Assembly: GCA_020631735.1 (NCBI GenBank)
Contig: CM036221.1
Location: 11,885,381 to 11,949,380, forward strand
Source: Saccharum officinarum
Taxonomy: Eukaryota > Streptophyta > Magnoliopsida > Poales > Poaceae
DNA: 64,000 nucleotides
Direction: 5' to 3'
Both the position numbers and the translations under genes were made by a program. The notes under the pieces were generated by a model. The model made no database searches and was not told where the DNA came from. It saw only the letters and a list, made by a program, of their open reading frames with translations. Positions 1-11,168 of the stretch are shown here, piece after piece (within the stretch, counting starts at the first letter, position 1; each line of letters begins with the position of its first letter).

Positions 1-585
1 CCTTTCAGGTCTGGTCAACGTGGCTTACGCGCACCGCCAACCCAGACCACCATGTAGGCAACGATGATCACATGGCTCCTGGCGTCAATCCAGGGGCTGA
101 CGGAGGCAATGACGGCAATCGCGGGAACCCTCCCCGCAACGATAATCACCAGCTTGACCACCGCCACAATAACAACGATGACGACCGATGCAGTGATAAC
201 TGGCGTAATGACCATCGGGACCACCGTCATCGGGGGCAACAACACAATGACGAACGAGATCGCCATGATGGCAATCACGATCTCCGTCGCGACCTCAACA
301 ACCGTGACCTACGTCCTCGCATTGAATAGAGAGCTCAGGACCGTGCGTCCCATGAAACCAGTCATCACATGGAGTACGATATGGTTCACGGTCCCCTGGG
401 CCCAAGCAATTCACCAACCACCTACGACAAGTCATCTGGCCCAGAGGTTTTAAGCTTGAAAAGCTTAACCATTACGACGACAAGGTTAATCCCGAGCTCT
501 GGGTCTAACTTTACGAGACCGCTTGCAGATCTGCTATGGGTGATGAGCATGTCATGGCCAATTACTTTCCCATGGTGGTCGGCCA

Positions 586-1589
586 ATGGGGCATCAATGG
601 CTTGTCAGTCTCCCTGAGAACCAATTCGACTCCTGGTATGCTTTGCATCAAGCCTTTATCAAAAATTTCATTGCTACCTGTGAACAGCCAGTGAACAAGT
701 ATGATCTACAGCGCATCCGTGATGCCAGGGATGAACCATTGCACGAGTGCATCCGACGTTTCTCAGATATGCGCATCAGGATTCCCCGGATCACCGACAA
801 CAACGCTATTGAAGCCTTCATTACTGGTCTGCGCTACCACAATGATCTCAGGGATAAGCTCCTTCGTAAATGGCCTATAACAGTGGTTGACCTCCTCACC
901 ACCGCTAAGAAGTATGCGGATGCCGATGATGCCAAGAAGCTGTTGAACAAGGGCATCGGCAAAGCACCATACTCTCCACGGCGTGACGACTACCGCAACA
1001 ACCGTCGCCGTGATGACTTTAGAGGTCGTAGCGACATCAGGGACCGCCGCAATGACAATCATGATCAGCGCGACAATAGAAACCAGCATGGCGATCACCG
1101 TGACAACTTCAAGGGCAAGCATGCTCGTGATGACGACGGTGAGGTCAACGCCGTGAAGAAATTTGGGGGCATCACAATTATGAAGAAGACTATGCTAAAA
1201 CCTTGAAGGGGCCTTGCCCAGCTCATCCTAAGTCCAACCACACGTTGGAAAATTGCAAGGTCCTCAAGGAAATCTACCATCACAAACAGGCTTCAGAAAA
1301 TACCGACAAGCCTAATGACGCAACAGACCAGCGTAACCGCAGGGGCGATGACGAGGACGATCCTGACAAGAACCCCAAGCACCAGTATCAGGAACCTGTG
1401 AGGCATGTTGCAACCATTGTCGGGGGTAAGGAGTTTGTTGAAAGTAAACGCAAGCGAAAGCTGCTCGCTCGTGCTTGCCTAAACGTGGCCAAGGTAGACG
1501 ACCTCATCGCGGATCCAAGACTACCCCCTGGTCACACCGAGAAATCAACTTCAGCAGGGCGGATCAATGGGCCACCATCCCCGAACTAG
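586..1589 (+). pseudogene. gypsy Gag fragment
   Basis: One open frame at 586-1206 gives about 206 residues with the retrotransposon Gag (capsid) pattern: a tryptophan-containing N-terminal helix, then the FITGL-type motif near residue 80. A basic, Arg/Asp-rich tail follows from about residue 125. A second frame at 1203-1589 continues with a Cys/His segment (GPCPAHPKSNHTLENC) typical of grass gypsy Gag. The frame change at about 1200 breaks the polyprotein. In the intact family this protein forms the virus-like particle and binds RNA. Confidence 0.8.
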
Positions 1590-1629
1590 GCCGTTTTGCT
1601 CTTGTCCTCAGCCCTTGTATCAATAAAGT

Positions 1630-2100
1630 ATAATTTGACAGGGTGCTCATTGACGGCGGCAGTTCCATCGACATCCTGTTCAAAAATAGCCTCTCAGCAT
1701 TGAACATATCTAAAGCTAACTTGAAGCCATACGACGCACAGTTCTAGGGGTCCAGCCTGGACAGAGCTCTACGCCTCTCGGGCAGATTACCCTACCTGTG
1801 CAGTTTGGCACGGCAGACCACTTCCGTACCGACTATGTCAACTTTGTGGTCACTGACTTCGAGGGTACTTACCATGCTATCCTTGGTCGTCTCGCGATCA
1901 CCAAATTCATGGTCGTACCTCATTACAGGTACTTGGTGCTTAAGATGCCAATGGAAAAGGGAGTCCTTACTCTTAGAGGCAATGTATTCGTTGCCTATAC
2001 CTGTGAAGAGGACAGTTTTCGCGTAGCCGAAGCCCACGACCTCCCCTGTGCATGGCGGCAACGACGATGGAGGCCAAGAAGACTTCTCCAAACTAGCTAG
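1630..2100 (+). pseudogene. gypsy retropepsin-like protease fragment
   Basis: Translation from about 1642 gives VLIDGGSSIDILF, matching the D-[ST/G]-G active-site loop of retropepsins in grass gypsy elements. An in-frame stop lies just upstream at about 1630 and another at about 1746, so no continuous product is possible. A further open frame at 1798-2100 reads as the continuation toward the protease C-terminus, with a conserved GRLAITKFM-like segment. Confidence 0.7.
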
Positions 2101-2243
2101 AAATTACAGAGCTCGAAGCACCACGAAAGTCTATCAAGTCCAAGGAGTATAAGGAGATCTAGCTGGTCGAGGGTGACTCTAGCAAGACAGCACTGATTGG
2201 GTCAAACCTTGACCCCAAATAGGAAGACACGCTTGTCTAGTTC

Positions 2244-3260
2244 TTGAGAGAGAACGTAAGCGTGTTCGCTTGGAAACCATCGGACATGCCCGGTGTATCT
2301 CGAGACCGGATCGAGCACTCCTTGAACGTCGACCCCAAGGCAAAACCCGTTAAGCAGAAGCTGCGGCGGTTCAGGAAGGACAATAAGGAGGCTATTAGGG
2401 TAGAAGTTACACGGCTTCTTGCAGCCGGTTTTATCAAAGAGGTGTATCATCCGGACTGGTTAGCCAATCTAGTTCTTGTACGCAAAAAGAATAATGAATG
2501 GAGAATGTGCGTTGACTACACTGATCTCAACAAGCACTACCCTAAAGACCCCTTTGGCCTACCTCGCATTGACGAAGTCATGGACTCCACGGCCGGCTAC
2601 GAGCTACTATATTTTCTCGACTGTTACTCTGGTTATCATCAGGTCGCTCTAAACAAGGACGATCAGATCAAAACGTCCTTTATTACACCTTTCGGTGCTT
2701 ATTGCTACACGACCATGTCGTTTGGGCTCAAAAATGCCGGAGCTACTTATCAGCGTGCAATACAAGAGTGCCTCAAAAAAGAGATACAAGATGAACTGGT
2801 CGAGGCCTATGTAGACGACGTAGTCGTCAAAACCAAGGAATCCCACTCCTTGATTGATGATCTGACACGTACTTTTGCAGCGCTCAATCAATATCAATGG
2901 AAGTTGAACCCTAAAAAGTGCATCTTTGGCGTTCCCTCTAGTATATTACTAGGCAATGTCATCAGTCATGACGGCATACGACCTAACCCAGAAAAGGTAC
3001 AAGCTGTCCTTAATATGAAGCGACCAGCAAATGTCAAGGATGTCCAGAAGCTTACAGGGTATATGGCCGCCCTAAGCCGATTTCTATCTCGATTTGGTGA
3101 GAAGGGCTTACCTTTTTTCAAGTTACTCAAGGCAGGTGAGAAGTTTGAGTGGTCAAAGGAAGCAGATGTTGCTTTTACCCAGTTGAAGCAGTACCTTGCA
3201 TCACCTCCGGTCCTTACTGCCCCCAAGTCTGGAGAAGTCCTTCAACTTACATTGTCGTGA
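2244..3260 (+). pseudogene. gypsy reverse transcriptase domain
   Basis: This 338-codon frame carries the full RT fold of Ty3/gypsy. It shows the entry region ending in a CVDYTDLNK motif (about residue 88), the FLDCYSGYHQ motif, the SFGLKNAGATYQR motif, and the catalytic YVDDVVV box at about 2806. A connection-domain segment with the LTGYMAALSRF motif follows. In an active element this enzyme copies the RNA genome to cDNA. Here it lacks a start context and is separated from gag and RNase H by stops, so it is a fossil despite the long frame. Confidence 0.9.
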
Positions 3261-3508
3261 CTGATCGAGTCGTCTCAACTGTCCTCGTGGTTGAGCGCGA
3301 GGAGCCTGGCCACGCTTATGGTGTTCAGCGCCTAATCTATTTCATCAGTGAGGTGCTCAACGAATCCAAAACTAGGTACACTCAGATTCAAAAATTGATC
3401 TACGCCATACTCATTACAACCCGAAAGTTGAAGCATTACTTTGACGGGTTCTACATGGTGATCAAAACTGAGTTTCCCCTTGGTACCAAAGATAGAGTGC
3501 TAAGTTGA
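3254..3508 (+). pseudogene. gypsy RNase H fragment
   Basis: Immediately after the RT frame ends, another frame reads as an RNase H-type domain, with an IVVTDRVVS-like first strand and a later segment RYTQIQKLIYAILITTRKLKHYF, which belongs to the central helices. The reading frame differs from RT, consistent with an indel near 3250. Similarity fades after about 3480. Confidence 0.75.
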
Positions 3509-3577
3509 TTTAGTGTTGTTATAAATACCTTTTCTTTTCCCTACAAAACATAACAACGTTCACGTGCATACCTTTTC

Positions 3578-4047
3578 TGTTTGGTTGGATGAACGAATGT
3601 AGATGGAATAAAAATAGTTTACTAATTATATCTATTATTTTAAAACAATAACAACTAATTAGACACTAATAAATATGCACTAATACTAATTTTGTCATGA
3701 TAATCACTAATTTAAAATAAAATATATTAATTAGCACCACTAATATCCTAATTAGCACGCGAAACATGCACTAATCAACGTATTAGCACTTATCAAAACT
3801 AATCCTACCATCATAATTACTAAATAATAATAATATAACATACTACTAATCCTTAATTTATTTACTAATGGCAGATATTAGAAGACTTGGATAAACTGAT
3901 CCGCGAGATTTTTACGAACCAGGAAATTTAGCATATTGTGGTATATTCCCTATCTAGGGATTTCCTCGTCCCAGTGATCCAGAAAACCAAACACTATCAA
4001 TCCATGGATGGTCCCATCCCATCTAGGTAAATCCAACCAACCAAACA
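3578..4047. mobile_element. MITE-like inverted-repeat element (about 470 bp)
   Basis: The left end TGTTTGGTTGGAT (3578-3590) is matched in reverse complement by ATCCAACCAACCAAACA (4031-4047). The interior is AT-rich with many repeats of the word ACTAAT. Ends of this type are common in grass Tourist-like MITEs. I could not define a clean target-site duplication. Confidence 0.6.
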
Positions 4048-4062
4048 CATAATAAGTTGCCT

Positions 4063-5138
4063 CGTGCATCCTTACCAAATTGACAATGACAGGATGCGGA
4101 CATCCGTCCCGTTCGGACGCCTGCATGTTCACTTCACCTCACTGCTGCCACGAGTCCAATCCCATACCGCTCGTTCGCTCGCCGCTCACTCCCAACTGTT
4201 GCGCGCGGTGCAAGTCGCCCGCTTCTACCCATCGAACGTGCCGCCCAGCTAAGCCAAGGCCGGTGCCGGTGGTGCGGGTGGTGGTGGTGCTCGCTCCTTC
4301 TGTCACGGCGCCACCCGCTCCCTCCCGTCGTGAGCGCCGCTCGCCCGACCGAGCCAAAGCTCAGGGCTGGTGGTGGTGCTGGTGGTGGTGCTCGCGCGCC
4401 ACCGCCGGTACTGGTGCTGGTGGTGCTCGTGCGGCTGGCTCTGACCGCGATGATCGGAATCGACCGACCCCAGCCTCCGCTATGTTGCAAAATGCATGTT
4501 TCAAGTATTTTAAGATGTTTCATAGGTACGTTACAAGTGTTTCATATGTTGTTGCAAAAGTAGATCGAGATGTTATATATGTTGCAATGGTTGTACACAT
4601 ATATTGCAAGCTTCTGTTCCTAATTTTTCATCTGATTTTTTAGACTTATGTTGCAAGTGTGTTTATCTGGAAGTTGTATATATTTCACATAAATGTTGCA
4701 AGTATTTTATTTGGATGTAGGGTATGTTTACAATGGTTTCAAGTGTTTTTCAGGTGGTGTTTCGGACGTATGTTTCAAGTGTTTCATCTGTCTTTAAACA
4801 TATGTAGCAAGTGTTGCGTCTGAATGTTTGAGAAGTAGATCATGTGGTATATCTCCCTCCTCGCCTTCGACTACCTCGCCTCGGTGCCTCCTCCTTCTCC
4901 CGGTGCCGGTCGGACATCCGATACGATGTTGTGGTCGAGGCACACCGTGAGTCCTTCCGAACCAGAGACGCAAACGGGCACCGTCCCCTCCCCCCTCGGG
5001 CGACACGGCCCCGCGCAGGGCACACGAAACGAAGTGCTGGCGTGAGCATGCGTCCGGAACCGGACGCAAGCATTGCCGTTACTGTATAGTGGAGTCTCAT
5101 TGGTCATCAGTCAGCTCACGTGCATCCTTACCAAATTG
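4063..5138. repeat. 1.04-kb segment bounded by 20-bp identical direct repeats
   Basis: The same 20 bases, beginning CGTGCATCC, occur at 4063-4082 and 5119-5138. Between them lie GGACATCCGTCC-like and GCGTCCGGAACCGGACGC-like ends in rough inverted relation (about 4092 and 5048). The interior has a GC-rich part (4130-4480) and a part (4490-4830) made of degenerate repeats of ATGTTGCAAGTGTTTC. The layout resembles an inserted element with a long target duplication. A Mutator-like element or a LINE-type insertion are both possible. Confidence 0.45.
4490..4830. repeat. Degenerate short tandem repeats of TGTTGCAAGTGTTTC type
   Basis: Across about 340 bases the words TGTTGCAAG and GTTTCAAGT recur roughly ten times with irregular spacing of about 20-45 bases. 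No coding frame is convincing here. Confidence 0.55.
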
Positions 5139-5189
5139 TGCTGTTGTGCACTGCAGTCTCATCAGTCATCCGTCATCAGTCATCAGCAG

Positions 5190-5400
5190 GTGTCGTCGTC
5201 ACGGCCGGTCCGGCCAATCCTCCGATCCCTCCCTGCGTCAGTCAGTTCCTCCTCGATGTGCGGATCAAATTGGTCGGGCGAGTCAAGTCAATGCAGCATG
5301 CACTGGTCGGGGTCGGGTCGTTCGTTCCGATTTTCCCATCAGAACGGGGGTGTGCGATGCATATTGGACGGTCAGTTCGGTTGCTTGGAAATGGAACTGT
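5190..5400. repeat. Dispersed local duplicate block, copy 1
   Basis: The sequence around CACGGCCGGTCCGGCC followed by a CTCCCTGCGT and a GATGTGCGG motif recurs at about 8317-8400 and 9756-9830. The following part (GAGTCAAGTC, GCATGCA, CGTTCCGATTTT) recurs at about 10590-10690. The blocks are noncoding and diverged. Confidence 0.6.
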
Positions 5401-5410
5401 GGCTGTGGGT

Positions 5411-5644
5411 GTGTTTAGTTGGACGTAAAGTGTGTGTAAAGTTCCTGTAGCACTTTTCGTTGTTATTTGGTAAAATTTATCCAATCATGGACTAACTAGG
5501 CTCAAAAGATTCGTCTCGACATTTACAGACAAACTGTGCAATTAGTTTTTTTTTACCTACATTTAATGCTCCATGCATGCGTCCAAAGATTTGATGTGAC
5601 GAGGAATCTTGTAAAATTTTTGGAATTTTGGGTGAACTAAACAC
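5411..5644 (+). mobile_element. Tourist-like (PIF/Harbinger-type) MITE
   Basis: Left end GTGTTTAGTTGG and right end GAACTAAACAC form the terminal inverted repeats. The interior has the family hallmarks TTTGGTAAAATTTATCC, GACTAACTAGGCTCAAAAG and CTCCATGCATGCGTCC, shared with other elements in this window. Confidence 0.65.
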
Positions 5645-5649
5645 TGCCT

Positions 5650-5870
5650 GTGTGTTTAGTTACATTGAAAAGTGCACTATAAAAAAATCTCGTCACATCA
5701 AATTTGTGATACATGTATGAAGTACTAAATGTGGATAAAATCAAAAACTAATTGCACAGTTTGGTTGTACTTTGCGAGATAAACGTTTTGAGCCTAATTA
5801 GTTAACGGTTGGACAATTATTACCAAATATAAACGAGATGCTACAGCATCGCTACAGTTGGAGCAGGAGC
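5650..5870 (-). mobile_element. Tourist-like MITE, same family in opposite orientation, right end worn
   Basis: It starts TGTGTTTAGTTACATTG and contains the reverse complements of the family motifs (TGAGCCTAATTAGTT, CACATCAAATTTGTGA). It lies 5 bases after the neighbouring element, so the two make a head-to-head pair. The distal terminus after GCTACAG at about 5855 is not recognisable. Confidence 0.55.
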
Positions 5871-5991
5871 AGCTGCCAATTTTTCCTCCGCTGTCCCTGT
5901 ATGTATCTGCGCGTGCGTGCTTATGTTTTGCCCCGATTTCCCTCGACATTTTCCCCGGCCTACTTTTCAAATTGTTCGTAGATAAATACTA

Positions 5992-6233
5992 GGGCCCGTT
6001 CAGTTTCTAGAAAATTTTGCAAAATTTTTCAGATTCTCCGTCACATCGAATTTTTGACACATACATGAAGCATTAAATATAGATAAAAAATAAAACTAAT
6101 TATACAGTTTAGACGAAATGAACTAAATGAATCTTTTAAGCTTAATTAGACCATGATTGGACACTAATTATCATATAACAACGAAAAGTGCTACAGTGTC
6201 ATTTTGCCAAAAAAATTGTCAACTAAACCGGCC
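5992..6233 (-). mobile_element. Tourist-like MITE with CTA target duplication
   Basis: Ends GGGCCCGTTCAG and CTAAACCGGCC are imperfect inverted repeats. CTA flanks both sides (5989-5991 and 6234-6236). Interior motifs match the other elements of the family. Confidence 0.75.
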
Positions 6234-6317
6234 CTAGGACTAGATATAGATTCTGAAAAACCCGATGGACTTTCTGTCTTTCTGAATTCATCGCGCATTC
6301 AATTCAATCCAAACTAA

Positions 6318-6554
6318 GGCCACGTTTAGATTGCGAAAAAATTTCAAACTGATAAATAGTACCACTTTCGTCTTATTTGGTAAATATTGTCCAATCGTGG
6401 ACCAACTAGGCTCAAAAGATTCATCTCGTGATTTTCAACTGAAATGTGTAATTAGTTATTTTTTTTACCTACATTTACTACTTCATGCATAGGTCCAAAG
6501 ATTAATGTGATGGAGAGAGTGAAAAAAACTTCTAGAGTGCATCTAAACAAGGCC
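6318..6554 (+). mobile_element. Tourist-like MITE with TAA target duplication
   Basis: Termini GGCCACGTTTAG and CTAAACAAGGCC are inverted repeats, flanked by TAA at 6315-6317 and 6555-6557. This is the 3-bp TWA-type duplication known for PIF/Harbinger elements. Confidence 0.8.
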
Positions 6555-7029
6555 TAACCGTGCGTCCCCCAGACCCCAAATCCAAACAGTTGTGCCCAGC
6601 GGCCGCCGTTCTGGGCTCAGAGAAGGCACCATCGGGCTTACTGGCCCAAGACATCGTTCTGCTCCTACAAAACGGCTTCCCTGCACTGAGGGCTATGATC
6701 CATCCATCGAGTCAACGCCTGTCTATTTACTGCTGGAACAGATATGGATTGACTGTTTCTCCAAAAAAAAAAGATATGGATTGACTAATTTTTTATAGAA
6801 AAAATATATCATTTTTATGGTATCATGAAATACATATATAATTTAATTTATCATAAAATATATTTTTATAGTATACATCTTTGGTGTTATAATTATTGCT
6901 ACTCTTAGCTCTTCACAAACTTAGCCAAACTTTAATTAGTATGATTAAAAACAGGACTAGAAATGTATTATCTCTTTTTTTTGGGACAGGGTAATACGGA
7001 GTACTTAGCCGAGACCTCCACATTACTTA
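6555..7029. other. Gene-free AT-rich spacer
   Basis: I see no convincing gene. The part at 6630-6740 (GGGCTTACTGGCCCAAGAC, TGATCCATCCATCGAG) has a diverged counterpart at about 8520-8620. The part at 6790-7030 has a diverged counterpart at 9060-9270. Confidence 0.5.
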
Positions 7030-7294
7030 CCTCCGTCCTAGAAAAGATGCAATTCTAGAATAGTATTGAGTCGAAGCCTCTTAAGTCTTACAAAAATTTA
7101 TAAAAAAATATGCTAATATCTATTATACTAAAAATATATTATTAGATTTGTCAAGCAATATATTTTCATAGTATGTATATTTAAAGTTATATATAGATGT
7201 TGATACTATTTTTTTATTAAACCTAGTAAAAAGTTAAGATAGTTTAACACTTTAACTCATCCTTTGCTGTCTGTCTGAGACGAATCGGAGGGAG
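7030..7294. mobile_element. Stowaway-like MITE
   Basis: It begins CTCCGTCCTAGAAAAGATGC and ends GAATCGGAGGGAG before TA. CTCCCTCCGTCC-type termini with TA duplication are the signature of Stowaway elements of the Tc1/mariner superfamily. The left terminus is worn. Confidence 0.6.
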
Positions 7295-7426
7295 TACACC
7301 GCTGGCCGCACTTGCCTCACTGCCTCAACGAGCAGAATCGAAGGGTGGTTGACGCGCGTATCTGGCAGTTTGAAAGTCGGGGGTCAATTCATGGAAGAAC
7401 ACCTCATTTATAGTTCCTTTATTTAT

Positions 7427-7455
7427 CTGTCTATCTATCTATCTATCTATCTATT
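7427..7455. repeat. (TCTA)n microsatellite
   Basis: Six or seven consecutive TCTA units follow a TCTG variant. Confidence 0.9.
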
Positions 7456-7584
7456 TGCTACCTTCGTCCACAAAAGAATATAATTATGGGATGCGTGCCG
7501 GTCAAAGAAACTCAAGTTTGACCAAGTTTATATCAAATATTATTAGCATTTATGTCTTCAAATAAATTTATTATAAAAAGAAAA

Positions 7585-8118
7585 AAAGAGTCCAAATTAC
7601 TCCCCTTAAGTTTGGCATATATCTGGATTACCCCCTAAACTTGCATTTGGTTCAATTTACTCCCTTCAACTATTTCAGTTGATCTAGTTTACCGCTTAAT
7701 ATGGTTTGTTATTTTTGTTTTTCCACGTATTAGTTGAGTCTTAATATCAACTTTTGTAATATGATAGAGAACATCATAAGTTATGTTAGAAAAATAAATC
7801 TTAACTTTTTACCACTATTTTGATAGCTTAGGAAATTTAATAATAAATTTACACTGGAGGTACAATATCGTATAAAACATAATAATGAAAAATACATAGT
7901 GTATTTTTCTAATACAAAATACAATGTCCTCTACCACCTCACAAAATTTAAAACTAAAATATAATTTGTATATGGAGAAATAAAAAAGATAAAAATTTCT
8001 TTAAGGTGTTAGTTGGACCAACTTAAATAGTTGGAGAGAGTAAATTGAACCAAATGTTAGTTTGGGAGGGTTATTTGGACATAGACCAAACTTGGAGGGA
8101 GTAATATGAACTTTTTAC
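7585..8118. mobile_element. Large inverted-repeat MITE (about 530 bp)
   Basis: The left arm contains AGTCCAAATTACTCCCC and CCTAAACTTGCATTTGGTTC. The right arm contains the reverse-oriented GAACCAAATGTTAGTTTGGG and GGAGGGAGTAATATGAACTT. Arms of about 100 bases pair imperfectly around an AT-rich centre. This family is common in grass genomes; I saw no clean target duplication. Confidence 0.65.
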
Positions 8119-9010
8119 TTATAAATATATTCTATAACAAATATAATGATACTTACTTTGCATCATAAATATTTGCACTTTTTTTATAATAAATTTAGTC
8201 AAAATTTAAATGGTTTGACTTCTCGAAAAACGAAAACTATATTGTTTCGTGGACGGAGGAAGTATCTCTGATCCAATGGGGTCACCTATAAACCAAAATC
8301 CAGGTGATGTCAAAATCATCACGGCCGACCAATCGGATCCCTCCCTGCGAGCGTTAGTTCCTCCTTGATGTGCGGCGGCGCGACAGGCAGCTCGCAGCAG
8401 CTTTTTTCTCCTCCGCTGCCTGTTCAGATCAAAAAATGGTTGGTCCGCTCCGCTACGAGACACACCGGGAAGTAGCTGGAGATGGAACATCCTGGATTAT
8501 ATATAGATAGGCCTAACTAATGGGCTCTACGAGCTTACTGGACCGAAGAAAAATAGTTGGATTTGTCTTGGGCCGACAAAAGGACTTCAGTACATTGTGG
8601 GCTTTTGATCCATCAAGTATTATACCGCCACACAAAGCCCACAACTGATGATGCTTCTCTGTTTTGCCGATTTTGCGTGCTCCTATGGGAGAACTGTTTA
8701 CTCCCTCCGCCCTGGAATGATAAGCATATTTCCTACAGAGTGTAAAAATGTATTAAGTTGAACAAAAAAAGCTAAAAACTTAATTACATATATTCTATAA
8801 AGGGCACATGCAAGGTAGTCACCATAAGATAGAGCATGATTTTAGAAAAATAAAAACTAGGTTCATAACTTTCCAAGTTGAAACAAAAGGTTGAGGGAGA
8901 TCAAACAACCGGTTTTATAAGTGAGGAAGGTAAATCAGACCACCGCAAAAGTTAAAGAGGGTCGAAAGGACTTTTTCCCTCTATTTAGAACAAATATGGA
9001 CTGCGAGGTA
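8119..9010. other. Gene-free spacer with duplicated block, copy 2
   Basis: Positions 8317-8400 repeat the block seen at 5190 and 9756 (GATGTGCGGCGGCGCG motif). A single Stowaway-like end (CTCCCTCCGCCC) is at about 8701. No credible coding region. Confidence 0.5.
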
Positions 9011-9257
9011 CTCCCTTGATATAAAAAATGCAGGCAATTCCGTCGTGGTACCAAACTAAACCATCCAGAGTTTAATTAAATTTATACAAATATTTATGAT
9101 GTCAAATACGTAAACAAATTTAGCATAGAATGTATTATCATAGTATTACCTATTGGGTATAATAAATATTACTATTCTTCTTTATAAACTTACTTGAACT
9201 TTATTAGATAGTTTAATTAAAAACAAAACTAGAATTGTATCTTTTTTTATGGAGGTA
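9011..9257. mobile_element. Stowaway-like MITE, diverged ends
   Basis: It starts CTCCCTTGATATAAAAAATG and ends with the inverted-like TTTTTTTATGGAGGTAG before TA. The interior is AT-rich. Confidence 0.5.
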
Positions 9258-9509
9258 GTACTTAGCAATATTACTACCTCCGTTGCTAAAAAAATATATG
9301 ATTCTGGAATAGTATTAAGTCAAACACTATTAAGTCAGTACAAAATTATATAGAAAGCTACTATTATTATTTATTGTACTAAATATGTATGATTCGCCGT
9401 AGAATATATTTTTGTAACATGTTCGTTCAAGTCATAAATATAGAAACTCTTTCCTACGAAACGTGTCAAATAATTAAGATAATTTATAACTCAAACAAAA
9501 CTAGAATTT

Positions 9510-9860
9510 CATTCTCCGTGGGACTGAGTAGGGAATATGGCATCGGGGGCACCCCTTGTTGCCTCGACGAGCAGACTCGGATGGGGAAAAGGGGATGACA
9601 CGTGGTTGACGCGCGGAGCTGGCAGTTGAAAGTTTGGGGGCTGGGGTGATTCAATTCATGGAAGAACGCCGCATCTAGTATCTACTACAAACCAACCTAT
9701 GCAGCCGGTAGCCTGATGATCAGTCTTGAGGTCTTGTCAAAATCATGATCACGGTCACGGCCGGCCAATCCGATCCTTCCCGCGTTAGTTCCTCCTTGAT
9801 GTGCGGCGGCGCGGCAGCAGCTTTTTTCTCTTCGGGCCGCCAAGTGTGGCTGACGCCTGA
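9510..9860. repeat. Dispersed local duplicate block, copy 3
   Basis: The text around GAGCAGACTCGG, TGGTTGACGCGCGGAGCTGG and TTCATGGAAGAACGCC repeats that at 7325-7415. The text from 9756 repeats the block at 8317 and 5190. It is part of the local duplication cluster. Confidence 0.6.
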
Positions 9861-11168
9861 CGGAGGTAAGCCCTACACAAGCTTGGACTTGGCCACTACT
9901 GCCTGCCTCTCAAATCACAGTCCTTCTCCGTCTCCGTGTACTAGTCTACTAGTCTCGCACACACGGCCAGTGAGTCTGATCACGTGAGGTTGTTCGGCAC
10001 CTCAAAACGAAAATGGTACAACAACACCAGGAGAGTCGTCATCACACATAACTATAGCTCGATACAGTGCAGTTTCCGTTCATAGCTAGGAGTAGACGTG
10101 GTTGCCGTTCGCATCCGTATGGGTGAAAGGTGTCCATCAAAGATCATCTTGATATATATCATTTAATTAGGATTAGGACGCAATGATTGGTTTCATGCAT
10201 GCGTTTTAACGGGCGGCCGGGGGGTGATTAATTGGCCGAAGGCAGGCCGCCGTGCAAGCCGAACTAGCTATATATGCATGGGTTCGTCGATCTGCTGCAC
10301 CTTGAGTCGTGACTCTTGAGCGGCACCTGCCACGCACACCATATCAAACTATCAATAATGCTCTGCAACCAGTACGCCAAGGACGACTCTTTTGCATACT
10401 TTCCGGCCAGTCCTACTTGGCACAGTACTCCTCTCCTCTTAATTAGGCATGCATGCTATGGTAGCTAAGATTTTTAGAGTACCATTATTAACATCAACAT
10501 CCATGTAAGAACGAGAAGGCTGCTATTTTTGTGTTTGTGACGCTGCATCAGCAAGCAAACAGGGCCGAACTCGTTGCTACTGTACTTCTGGTACGGGCGA
10601 GTCAAGTCATCAGCATGCATTGGCATTGGTCGGTCGCTCGTTCCGATTTTCTTCCCATGTGTGTGAACGGGGCTGGGTGACGCTCAGTTTGGTTTGGTCG
10701 CTACTGTACTGTGTTTCTGATGCCCCGCCGCGTGGAAAATGTTGGGCAGGAACGGAGCCGCCGCTGCTGTTGCCAGTGCCACCTTTCTTCCTCTTGGATT
10801 GGATGTTTGTAGCTGAATTCCTGCCTCCGGCCCCTTGTCTCGTAGCAGCGCTTCACTTTGACCATCGCTTTCGTTTCGTTCGTTGGTCTCCGATTGTGCT
10901 GGAGACGAAGAGGAGGATGGAAAATGGAAGCAAAGCAAGGACGAAGCTAAGGAGCATGCATGACAAACACATGCAGTTGCTGTTCGATCGGTTCTCTTCT
11001 CCGCCGAGGTAGCAGCAAGCAAGAAGCATCCAAGGAGCAAGGAGCCAAGGACTGCTATGTATTTCTGCGCGTGCGTGCGTTTTTCCCCGCGTACTTTCCA
11101 AATTGTTGATCGGTATAGCTAATTTTGGCTGGCTGCCTGCTGCCGGCTGCTGCTGCTGTGTTACTTTA
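9861..11168. other. Gene-free stretch
   Basis: No recognisable gene. Positions 10590-10690 share words with 5270-5350 (GAGTCAAGTCA, CGTTCCGATTTT). Open frames at 10620-11040 overlap on both strands and match nothing I know. Confidence 0.45.

Larger units (their letters stand above)
1..3508 (+). mobile_element. Ty3/gypsy retrotransposon remnant (gag-PR-RT-RNase H), decayed and truncated
   Basis: The stretch reads on the plus strand as gag, protease, reverse transcriptase and RNase H in the order usual for Ty3/gypsy. Stops and frameshifts interrupt it: for example, protease lies outside any long open frame and the RT to RNase H transition changes frame near 3255. No integrase or 3' LTR follows; similarity stops near 3500. 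The left end runs off the window, so the 5' LTR is not visible. It is best read as an immobile fragment. Confidence 0.9.

Noticed and set aside
4134..4643. Overlapping GC-rich frames as a gene
   Set aside because: Low-complexity Gly/Ala/Pro frames on both strands within a repeat element; no family resemblance.
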